From: Heterotrichella gracilis
Lineage: Eukaryota; Sar; Xanthophyceae; Tribonematales; Xanthonemataceae
DNA length: 22,752 bases
Direction: 5' to 3'
Assembly: GCA_032358255.1 (NCBI GenBank)
Contig: JAULBX010029281.1
Location: 1-22,752, forward strand
Below are positions 8,540 to 17,719 of this stretch, piece by piece. Both the position numbers and the translations under genes were made by a program. Below the pieces are notes generated by a model. The model made no database searches, was not told the origin of the DNA, and saw nothing but the letters and a program-made list of their open reading frames with translations. Numbering within the stretch: the stretch's first letter is position 1; each line of letters opens with the position of its first letter.

Positions 8540-11257
8540 ATGGTTGGGCTTGGGGCGGTAGTACCCAAGGGGCTTGGGTTATTGGCGTCACTGGAAGCTG
8601 GGGTTGGTCAACGTGTAGCTGAGATAGTCACCAACTCTATAGCCTCTGCTGGTGTCAGCCTCTTGGTGCTGCATGTGGGCAAGGATGCCTATGCCCTTGA
8701 CCTGGCGGTGCACCCCGCACCCCCCACCCAGTGGTGGAAACTGGAGTCAAGAAGGAAAGGCAAGCCAGAGTCTGATCTGGTGAGCAGTGTACCATGGCCA
8801 ACGGTCCATGTTGTGTTGGGTACAGTAAGATGGGCACTCACGCTTGCGCCTGCTGCACCGTTCTCAGGACTGCCGCATTGAGCATATGCCTGCAAGTGTA
8901 TAGTGACCAAAGCGGCAACACCGCAATGCTTGTCTTGCTTAGCTCTGACAATTGTGTGTGTTCATTTTCAAGCTTATAATCAAGAAGCCATCCGTAGCGG
9001 ACATCTTCACCCTACCCAACCTGGGCATCACCACGCTCCGAAAGTGCGTCTCAAGAATCCTGCATACTCCTGTGCCAAAATGCCCATTCATACTATGTCT
9101 GTAATGTACACCTGGGATACCGCCACATTATGGCTATATCACTGCGTCAAGCTGCCACCCTCCCATGCCATGCCATCACACGGATGCCATCACATGCATT
9201 ATTATGATATGCATGCATGTAGTACAACCACCCTTGGTCAGCCCATCATTTGTTGTCTCACTAACGAGCCCTGCTGCAGTGTGTTGCTGAAAGCGGTGCC
9301 CTGGTGGCAAGCCTACATGCGGCAGGTAGAGGCAGCGGAGGAGCTCGCTTTTGACCAGGTGAGAACAAGTATAAAATGAAAAGTGGTGAGAACAAGTAAT
9401 CCGCCTGGGTTGACTATGTAGGATGCTTCTTCACATGCCAAACTCCTGCACTGTACGCCTTTGCCTCAAGGGATAAGCTGCCCCCTGAACACAGCATGCA
9501 AGATGTAATGTCCTACGCAATGCCATCAGATTTGTAACGCGAGATGTACCATCAGCTGCAGCATCAGATGTAAAGGTGGACACAACTGCAGATGCACCTT
9601 CAGATGCAAAAGCAGATGTGCGCTGATTGCACCTACAGACACATCATCAAATGCAACGTCTGATGCAACGCGAGATGCCTGCAACTCTCAACTCTTGCAT
9701 CTTAACTTGCATCTAAGCTACATGTGTTAGCCTGCTTCTAAGTGTAGCGCACTGCTTCAGGGCGAGGAGGACCATTTTGAGTGGCCGCTGGCTGACTGGG
9801 AAGCCCTGTGGAGGGAAGTTGTACATGGATGCCACGCAGCCCTGCGGGATCTGACAGTGCAAATCACGCGGTAAAATTCTCCTTACCTGCTGGGATTTGA
9901 CGAATGCGCAGCAACGGAACCATGCCATGCCTCCTCCATTTGCTCTTATTGGCTGGGGGAATGGTCTGTCTGTCTATTGAGAAAGTGGGAAATCGTGTTT
10001 GTTGTCTTGTTTTGAGCCAGTGCTCACATGGCATGGGGTTTTGAGTGTTAGTGCCTACTGAAATTCTACCTACTGAATTTCTACCTACTGAAATTCTACC
10101 TACTGAAATTCTACGTGTTTCTGTTCAGGCGGCTGATGGAGATTGAGGTGTGGGCCAAGGACCCTAACTCGTTCCTGCTGAGAGGTACGGGATAATGGTG
10201 CATGCCCACCGGTTATTACTGATACGTTGGGGTGAATTTGTGCCGTGCCGCCTTTCAGTGTGGCATCACAATGACTCGAGGCATCAGAGCGACTTTTAGG
10301 CATTAGATTGACCTGGCCTGTGCATCGTCGTCGGTGGGCAAACAGGCAGCATGTCTAAGTACAACCCCCTTGGACCAGATCCTGCACTGGATGGCGCTGG
10401 CTGACCTGTACAAGCTCCCAGCCCTGCTGGCTGCGTGCGTGTACCTCATGGTGTACCCGCTTCCCAAGTTTCCCGGGAGGGGGGCCACAGCCTCGCAATT
10501 GGAGCGGGTGCCACCTGGTATAGGATTTAGTATTAAGCCCAACACCGCCCTAACGGCTGCCCCTTATGCCCACGACAGCCTAAACCCTAAATCTAAACAC
10601 GTGTGCCTATGACAGACTACCAGACAGCTGCCGACGTGCTGCGCCCCTTTGCCTTCTACCAGCGTCCCGGGCGCATGCTGCGGGTTGCTTTCCACAGCAT
10701 GGTCCTCCAGAACAGCGCTGAGTACCTGGTGGCCATGTCCCTGGATGCATACAGGTAATTTGTTTACATTTTAAGCGTAAGATTTAGTCAAGATATATTC
10801 TATAATCAAACCAAGGTAAAATTAATAATTAAGTTACCCTTCAGCAACTACTTTTTTTTCTTCAATTCACACTCGCCAGTGGATATTTATATTGAAAGAA
10901 AAATGATATAATCCACTTAGTTTATAAAAGTATAAATGATACCATTTGTACATATTTATCGTCCCCGCCCCCCTGTGCAGGCTGTTGCTGGCCCGGCCCT
11001 CCTGGGGATCGCCCCAGCCCCCGCTCAAGCGCCGCGTGCGCAAGCTGGCCAGCAGGGCATGCGCGCAGGCGGTCCGCTACAGCATGTTTGTGGTGACAGC
11101 GGGCCTGGCGAGCTCGTTGGCAGTGGGGATCCCCGCCCCGCCTAGGGCATGCGCCTTTTTGGCCGTGCAGGGCAGTTGTCTGTTGGCGGATGTGTACGTC
11201 ACGCCGCAGCTGTTCTTGTTGTGCGATGGCATGTTTGTGTTGCCACACGAGGATTGA
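8540..11257 (+). CDS. Uncharacterised multi-exon protein, probably membrane-associated
   Basis: I do not recognise this gene, but eight exons join with GT-AG sites and matching phase: 8540-8779, 8973-9043, 9280-9358, 9761-9870, 10129-10184, 10350-10517, 10616-10754, 10981-11257 (TGA), giving about 379 aa. Visible features: an N-terminal Ala/Gly/Val-rich hydrophobic part, a segment IFTLPNLGITTL, a Trp/Glu-rich region (FEWPLADWEALW), a hydrophobic stretch LPALLAACVYLMVYPLP, a basic patch LKRRVRKLASRA followed by a hydrophobic segment with GLASSLAVGIP, and a last hydrophobic part before a short acidic end (HED). The layout suggests an organelle membrane protein; a distant Tim17/Tim22-like or TMEM135-like relationship is only a guess. 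ATG 8540 sits in a good context (AAGATGG). The exon at 10350 has a weak polypyrimidine tract and is the least certain. Confidence 0.65.
9357..9399 (+). repeat. 28-bp duplication of a 5' splice site
   Basis: The donor of the third exon, GGTGAGAACAAGTA (9357-9370), recurs 28 bp downstream at 9385-9398. It creates a second, apparently equally strong 5' splice site inside the intron. Use of it would add 28 bases and shift the frame. Confidence 0.8.
9520..9715. repeat. Diverged CAGATG/GATGCA short-period repeat in an intron
   Basis: About a dozen imperfect units of the type CATCAGATGCAA or GCGAGATGYA, some inverted (TTGCATCT), fill most of the intron between exons 3 and 4 of the unknown gene. The copies are diverged, so the array looks old. 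Confidence 0.65.
10057..10113. repeat. Minisatellite, 17-bp unit, about four copies
   Basis: Tandem units of CTACTGAAATTCTAC with small changes (AAATT/AATTT) lie just upstream of the acceptor of the exon at 10129. They are nearly identical and therefore recent. Confidence 0.85.
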
Positions 11258-12139
11258 TGGGGTTGTTGGAAGTGGGAAGGGGAGGGGATTGGGCAGGGGT
11301 GGACCACTGGCTCACACGGTGCTGGTTGCGGGGTGTGGCTGGTGGTGGGGTTGATGTTCATTACTCAACTTGGTGCATTTGATCACTGGCCTAAATCGTT
11401 GCGGGATTTCTAGGGTTCAGAGGGTGCCGCAAACCGTGCAAGCAGGGACATTGTGTATGCCCTTTGGTCCTACAAGCTCTGATGCGGGAGTGAGGAGTCC
11501 GTCAGAGTTTCTTTGTTGGCACTGCAAAGAAAATAGCTGCCAAAGGCGTAAGTAAGGTGGCATAGCAGCTACGCAATTGTAATATCTTCAAGGTGCTGAT
11601 AGCAATGGACAATCAATATAGCGGTGGATAGTTGGGGTTGAAACTGCCAGTTGAAGTGCGCAGACCCAGCTAAGTTCTGCATCATGGGTTATTAGTGCTC
11701 AGCATAGCTCTATGTAATTCTAAGTCCTCTTTGTTCCCACGTACCAGACTACCGTAATGACACTCCCTGCGGGTCCTCCCCCTGGGCCACCAGCCCAGCG
11801 GGCCCCCACCACACCTCCTTCACTTGCTACGACCCTTTGTGCCAGGGCGCCACGGTGGTGACCACGGCCGTGGCACTGAAGGTCTTCTCTCTTCTCCCCT
11901 CATAAAACGATCCAGCTCGTTGTTGCCACGTTGGCGTGGGTCTCACGGGTTGCTGACATGCGTGCAAGTGCCAAGTACCCTAAACCCTAGAAAGGAAAGG
12001 CTATTATAGTTAATCGCCCAGCAACTTGCATGCATACAGATTCTTAGACTTAGACCTAAGTAAGAGCAACGTTGCAGCGGTTTTCAGCAAACCCTAGTGC
12101 TTCTTACAGTCAACAACGTGTCTCGTATGAGCTGCCACG
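11258..12139. other. Intergenic region between the unknown gene and the fusion gene
   Basis: Both neighbours are on the + strand. A TGTAA at 11578-11582 is a candidate polyadenylation signal for the upstream gene. One coding-like stretch (11748-11905) is listed separately. A CCCTAAACCCTA motif lies at about 11979-11990. The last ~200 bp should contain the promoter and 5' UTR of the fusion gene; I see no clear TATA box. Confidence 0.5.
11748..11905 (+). other. Orphan coding-like stretch, possible terminal exon
   Basis: After a pyrimidine-containing CAG (ending 11747) an open frame of about 52 codons runs to TAA at 11903-11905. It reads like protein: DYRNDTPCGSSPWATSPAGP, then HHTSFTCYDPLCQGATVV, with three cysteines and third positions rich in C and G. 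It has no ATG and no partner exon that I can find. It could be the last exon of a short gene, an alternative 3' exon of the upstream gene, or a relic. Confidence 0.35.
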
Positions 12140-15100
12140 ATGGCATGCAACGTAGTTGAGCATGCAAGGCCACATGCCTTGGCACAGCGCAACAGCAGGT
12201 TGCACCCAGGTGCCCCACACAGCCTAACACAACCGTCCTCCATCTTGCCCCTCCGCCCAGTTTCCCTTCACAGCAGCTTGTCCAGGCAACGGCGGTGTCT
12301 GCAGTCCACCGTTACCTGCGGCCTCAACGGCAACGGGGCACCCAGCATGCATCCCGCGGCAGCCACCAGCAGCGATGCCAAACCCGACACCACGCCAGTC
12401 TCGGTCTCTGAGCTCCGCCAACTGGTCAGGCACTCGTTGCGGGTGTTGGAATATACTCCCTCGGAGTCTGACACGCTCTCAGAGGTACGTTTACATCGCA
12501 TTGGCGTTGCTCTCGTAAACCTAGGTAAATTCCAAACCTTTAGGCTGACTCAGGTGGGGTTGGTTGCAGATCCTGCTGTACGCCCAACTGAGGGACAACA
12601 ACCAGGGCATCATCAAGATACCCACAGGCGGCCTGGAGCGTGATCCAACAGCCGGGGAGGTTGTGGTTGAGCACCAGACGAGGCTATCAGCGGTGCTGAA
12701 TGGCAACAACAGCCCTGGGATGGTGGTGCTGAGTCAGGCTATGGCCATCGCCCTGGCAAAGGGCAAGGAGCACGGGTTTGGCATCGTGGGCACCAACCAC
12801 ACCTCCAGCAGCACAGGCGCCCTTGGGTGAGCCTCTAGACCTCGTCACACAGCTCAGCACTCTTGCTGCAACTGGGCCCCACCTAGGGCATACTAGGGAG
12901 CAACCTGCACTCCAGCAGTATAGTCAGGCTAGCAACTGCCTTGCACGAGCACGCGCCACTCAGCTCTGTGCTGCACTGCTTGTACCCTTCCTGAATGGGT
13001 CTTCTACCCAAGCGCATGGATATTGGGCCTCACAACCTAGCCGCTAGTAGACCTTTCAGTGCTGCAATTGGATTGTTGCTGCACTTTGAACCCACTTTAA
13101 TATCCTGTTGGGTCCCCTGCCCAGCCCCTAATTTTCTACCCTGCTTGGCTGTCCCAGGTTCTATGCCGACAAGATAGCCAAGGCCGGCATGGTGGCCATC
13201 GTCCTTGCGCAGTCACCCGAGATGGTGGCGCCACACGGCGCCAAGGAGGCCATCTTTGGCACCAACCCCATCGCCATCGGCATCCCCACCGAGCCCGCAC
13301 CTGTGGTATTAGACATGGCCACCTCAGCGTTTGCGTGGTACGGTCTGCTCGAGGCCAAGATGGCGGGCAAGCCCATCCCGGCCAACGTGGCGCAGAACGC
13401 GCAAGGGGAGGTCACCACGGATGCTGACGAGGTGCTCAACGGGGGCGCGCTCAAGGTCTTTGACAGGTGGGTGCAATTGTGCATCAATTCGCAAAACCCT
13501 AAACCCTAAACCCTACAAGCCAGCATCCTCGTGTTATGCTCGGCGCCTTAAGTTATGCTTCATTGCATAAGGCACCTGCGTCTAAACCTTGCAAGAACCC
13601 CCAGCCAAGTCCCACAAGGGCATTGCCTTTGGACCTCCAACTCCAGCGACGCACTTCTTTATATTTTCAGGTCCTAAAACGGTATTGTCCTTGGGGTTTT
13701 AATTCTAAAGACCATCTTCACTGTATTTTAGGTCCCACAAGGGCAGCGCCCTTGCCCTCATGGTGGAGCTGCTGGCTGGCCCCCTGGTGGGTGCAGCAGT
13801 TGCCGACAAGGTGAAGGAGAACAACTGGGGAAACCTGGTGTTGGTCATCAATCCTGCGCTGCTGGGAGACGTCGAGCTGTTCAAACAGCGCGCGCAGGTG
13901 ATGCTGGGGCGGGTGAAGGGCGCGCAGCGGCTGCCGGGGGTGGCTGAGATACTGCTGCCGGGGGAGAGGGGGAACGCGCTGGCAGGTGGGTTGGTGGGGT
14001 TGTCGCCCGAGGGTGTGCAGATTAGGTTTTTTTCTTGCGCAACTGGAACTCCCAGTCTGGTCAGGGCATTTCCACTTTGAGAGGGAAGTTCAGGTGGGTT
14101 TCAAGGGGGCATATGAGCGCATCAATTGCTGCTGGAAATCGGCTGGCCCATGTGATGAACGATAGCACGCTGCCGCCATGTGGGATAAACGCCTCATATG
14201 ACAATTTGCGGCAAGGTCTTGGAACATGCTTGCGAATCTCTGCGCATCGGCATCCCTCCTCCATTCTGGGTTCTTGCATGATCTGCATGCATGCTCACAT
14301 CAAACATGCATTCCTGCAGCCAAGCGCCTGGCCACCGGTACCACCCACATCAACTCCAACCTCCTGAGGGACCTGCGGGAGTTTGCCGCACGCACCCCAG
14401 CCGCCTCCTCCTCCCACCCCCCTGCCCCCTCCTCCCCCCCCGCCGCCACCCTACCACCCAACACGAGCGGCTACAAGCTCGCCACCATGCTGGTACATCA
14501 TCAGAGCAGTGTGAACGATCCCTATGGCGCCTCGATGCCCCCCATCTACCAGACCGCCACCTTTGGGCAGCCCTCAGCCACTGTGGGAGGGCCCTATGAC
14601 TACACGCGGAGTGGCAACCCCACGCGCACCATACTGGAGGAGCAGATGGCGCGGCTGGAGGTGCGCGCCGTTAGGGTTTGGGGTTTAGGGTCGCACTGTT
14701 TAGGGCTTGGAGTGTGTGTTGTCCTGGAGGAGCAGATGGCGCGGCTGGAGGTGAGCGCCGTTAGGATTTGGGGCAGAGGGGCTAGGATTTGCACTGTTAA
14801 GGCTTGGGGTGAGGGAACTGGGATGCGTATTGTCTCAGAAGGTGGTGCGGACTTGAGATTAGCAGCATGTGGAAACATCACTCCACATGTGCCCCTGGCG
14901 CATCTCTGGGTGTCATTACATCGTCACCTGTTCTCATATATGCAGTGTGGGATCAGTGGGTGCATCCACTGGTGGTGTAAAATGCAACCCCCACTAAAAT
15001 TAAACCTTCTCCAACCCTCAATGCCCCCACAACGCAGGGCGCGGTCCGCTCCTTGGCCTGTGCCAGAAGGTCCATTGCCAATGGCATTGGTGTTGTAAAC

Positions 15101-17719
15101 GCCACCCCCTCTAAAATTACCCCCCCCCTCCCCCCTCCCCATGCAGGGCGCGGACCGCTCCTTTGCCTTTGCCAGTGGCATGCAGGCGCTTGCCACTGTG
15201 TGCCGCCTGGTCAAGACCGGGCAGCACATCGTGGCCCCTGAGGACCTGTATGGGGGTACATCACGGCTGCTGTCACGGGTGGTGCCAGGCGCGGGGGTGG
15301 AGGTAACCAACGTGGATACCACAGACATTGGGTAAGCGACGGTGGGTGTGTGGGTTGTGATGGCTGTTGGGAATATGGCAGAAGCAGGGGGAGAGGTGAG
15401 GGAGGAGGGGGGTGCTGCAAGGGCGGATGGGGATGGGGCTGCGCTTTTGGAGGTGTGCCCAATGGGGCCAATGCAGTCATAGGGTAGGCTGGATGATGGC
15501 TGCAGGCACCCAGATATCTGCCCTCACACACACTGCACCCGCACACGCACGGCGCCATCTTCTGCATTGTGTAATCCCCACCGTTCCATCCCAGGGCTGT
15601 ACAGCGCGCCATCATCCCCGGCAAGACCCGCCTGGTGCTGCTCGAGTCGCCCACCAACCCGCGCATGTCCATCTGCGACATACGCGCAATCACGCAGATG
15701 GCACACAAGGCAGGGGCGCTGGTGTGCGTGGACAACAGGTAAGGGCAGGGGGGAAATGCATGTTCATGGCAATTGAGTGTGGGGCCGTCAAAAGCAGGGG
15801 TACATTGTGGGCACTGTCGGTGGCACCCTGACTGGGGCATGCATGTATCTGTCAATGTAATGGCAACCTTTTTGCTGATATGTACCTCGCGCGTCGGTTA
15901 AGAACAGGCAGCGCCAAAGCTTTACTAATACCGTATGCTTCTGTTTCTCACAATTTTGTATATTTAGATGCCTGTGTGTGTCCCCGTTACCACTCGTTTG
16001 GTCAAAGGTAGGCAATGTGAAGTTTACTCTTATTCTTATTCTTGCTGTTGTGATCCCCAAGTGAACACTTTACTGTATTATTGTACATTTATTTGTTATT
16101 GTGTGTGTCCCCCAGCATCATGGCGCCGGTATTCCAGCGGCCGCTAGACATGGGAGTGGACATCTGCATGACCTCGGCTACCAAGTTCATATGCGGGCAC
16201 TCGGACGTGACGGGGGGGATACTGTCGGTCAAGGGGAAGGAGCTGGCAAACGACGTGTACTTCCTGCAGGCGCGTGACCAAACCCAAAACCCTAAGCCCT
16301 AAACAAGTTTGTGATGTACTTTATGCTGCAGGTGTGTGGCCAAACTCTAATTTGAAAACCCTGACAATCTTGTGAAAAATGTTTCAGCTTTGATCAGACT
16401 GTTGGAGGTGTCGTGGCATGAATGTAGCTGGCCTGCTCAAATAATTGGGAAATATTGCTAGCAAAAAGAAATATTTCCTGGCACCCATCTACACACCCCT
16501 GTCCCCGCAGAACGCCGAGGGGGGCTCCCTGGGCCCCTGGGATTGCTGGCTGTGCCTGCGGGGATTGAAAACCATGGCGCTGCGCATGGAGCGGCAGGCA
16601 CAGAACGCTGCCAAGCTGGCGGCCTACCTCTCCACCCACCCGCTGGTCCAGCACATCAACTACCCCGGCCTGGCCAGCCATGCAGGGGCGGACATACATG
16701 CGAGACAGTCAACGAGTGGGGGGTCATTGTTGAGTTTCACCACCGGCAGGTGAGGGGGGTACATGCAGAATGACCCTAAACCCAAACCCTAAAGCAGGAT
16801 GCAGATTGAGGGTTTTAGGCTTGCTGCTGAGCTTCACCACCGGCAGGTGAGGGGGATGCAATGGGGGCGGTAGGCCAAACATGGGGTTCCTGCAATGATA
16901 TGGGCACTGCCTGCATTGCGCACTTTCAACCATGTGACGTAGGGTTGCCCCTCCCTGGCATACTCTCCCCCACACCAAATCGCTGGGTCGCCGCATGCAG
17001 CCCCCAACCTCTACCCATGCACAGCCATGCTTGCGCCCACTATCCTGAACCGACATCCCACCACCACCCACCCGCAGCGTTGAGGCAAGCAAGATCATCG
17101 TCGAAGCCACCCAGCTGTACAAGATCACCGTCAGCTTTGGAAACGTGGCATCGCTCATCTCGCTGCCATGCTACATGAGCCACGCGTCCATCCCCGCGGA
17201 GCTCAGGGCGGCCCGGGGATTGCCGGATGACCTGGTTCGGATATCTGCAGGAATTGAGGATGCGGATGATCTCATAGCAGGTGGGCCCTTAAATCCTTGA
17301 CGCTGAACCTACACTTTATTTGGGTGGCTTTGCGTATCTAGCTGCACCGCTGCATGAGCCTTTTGCCATTTGCTCTGCGGGCGGCCATGGGCTTGGGTGC
17401 CGGAGGGCTTGGGTGGCATCTCGGGACTGCAGTGTTGGGTCTTGTGGGAGGTGGGCACATGCTGCACTTTTCCCTTCTCCTTTGTCCAGACCTGCATACC
17501 CACGCACCTGCACACACGCTGCCGGGGCATGTTTTCAACCCTAAACCCTAAGCCTGGTCCCCTTGCCGCGCAGACCTCGACCAGGCAATGGCCAAGGCAA
17601 TGGCAGCTGTGGGCGCGCCACCACCCCCTGCTCCCCCCGCCCCTGTGTACAGCGCGCGGGAGCAGGCCATGCTTGCGCGCATCAAGGTGTTGGAGGGGCA
17701 GCTCAAGGGCAGCCAATGA
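12140..17719 (+). CDS. CBL: Fusion of an Ldh_2-family oxidoreductase and cystathionine beta-lyase, plastid-targeted
   Basis: Exons: 12140-12484, 12570-12826, 13158-13466, 13732-13985, 14320-14660, 15147-15331, 15595-15738, 16116-16269, 16511-16749, 17078-17280, 17574-17719; phase is kept throughout, 858 aa. Residues 1-~65 are Arg/Ser/His-rich, a likely transit peptide. Residues ~88-410 are an Ldh_2 (malate/L-lactate dehydrogenase-like) NAD(P)H domain: FGTNPIAIGIPT at ~234, DMATS at 253, HKGSALALMVELLAG, LPGERG. A Pro/Ala/Ser linker (~411-438) leads to a cystathionine beta-lyase domain (~440-815): YDYTRSGNPTR at 481-491, FASGMQAL, ESPTNP, and the PLP lysine at ~635 in SATKFICGHSD, very close to plant CBL (cystathionine to homocysteine, pyruvate and ammonia, in methionine synthesis). 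Residues ~816-858 are a Pro-rich piece plus a short helix. Exon 5 alone encodes the Ldh_2 tail, linker and CBL start. Intron 8 needs a GC donor. Alternative: two genes, the second starting at ATG 14226. Confidence 0.8.
13493..13515. repeat. Telomere-like CCCTAAA cluster in fusion-gene intron 3
   Basis: Three perfect tandem CCCTAAA-type units lie 27 bp into the intron, about 90 bp before a degenerate copy of the next exon's start. Confidence 0.9.
13601..13680 (+). repeat. Degenerate copies of the exon 4 start and acceptor in intron 3
   Basis: The true exon 4 start, AG then GTCCCACAAGGGCAGCGCCC (from 13732), recurs as GTCCCACAAGGGCATTGCCT at 13609, 123 bp upstream. The frame (SHKGIAF versus SHKGSAL) is still readable, but the acceptor AG has become AA. 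A second partial echo at about 13660-13680, TATTTTCAGGTCC, keeps a good acceptor (true site: TATTTTAGGTCC). Confidence 0.75.
14634..14800 (+). repeat. 90-bp tandem duplication of the exon 5 end and donor, with telomere-like motifs
   Basis: The last 27 bases of exon 5, encoding LEEQMARLE, and the following donor region (14634-14675) are repeated at 14724-14765, exactly 90 bp on. The first donor is GTGCGC and the copy has GTGAGC, nearer to consensus. TTTAGGG-like motifs lie between the copies (about 14671-14705). The spacing is a multiple of three with no stop between, so using the second donor would insert 30 residues in frame. Confidence 0.9.
14975..15185 (+). repeat. 109-bp tandem duplication of the exon 6 acceptor and exon start
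   Basis: The true acceptor and exon start (CAG then GGCGCGGACCGCTCCTTTGC, from 15147) have a copy at 15038 (CAG then GGCGCGGTCCGCTCCTTGGC). The preceding pyrimidine-rich intron sequence with CTAAAATTA is also duplicated. The copy keeps a usable AG, but its frame reads into divergent sequence. Confidence 0.9.
16255..16350 (+). repeat. 62-bp tandem duplication of the exon 8 end, first copy with a GC donor
   Basis: The exon 8 end GTGTACTTCCTGCAG is followed by GCGCGTGACCAAAC. A copy at about 16312-16345 reads ATGTACTTTATGCTGCAG followed by GTGTGTGGCCAAAC. Between them lies a CCCTAA-type cluster (about 16279-16304) containing an in-frame TAA, so the exon cannot extend to the second copy. Confidence 0.85.
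16725..16862 (+). repeat. 97-bp tandem duplication of the exon 9 end and donor
   Basis: The exon 9 end TTCACCACCGGCAG plus GTGAGG (donor at 16750) recurs with donor at 16847. The two copies flank a CCCTAAACCCAAACCCTAAA cluster (about 16772-16792). Both donors look equally strong. Confidence 0.9.
17281..17573 (+). other. Last intron of the fusion gene
   Basis: GT at 17281, AG at 17572-17573. It carries a CCCTAAACCCTAA motif at about 17537-17551 directly before the acceptor. No duplicate of the flanking exons is evident in this intron; the last exon is instead duplicated downstream of the stop codon. Confidence 0.7.

Noticed and set aside
14226..15098. Cystathionine beta-lyase as a separate gene starting at ATG 14226
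   Set aside because: Possible, but the acceptor at 14319 joins in phase to exon 4, and the sequence after it looks like the missing Ldh_2 tail. Kept as the main alternative to the fusion.
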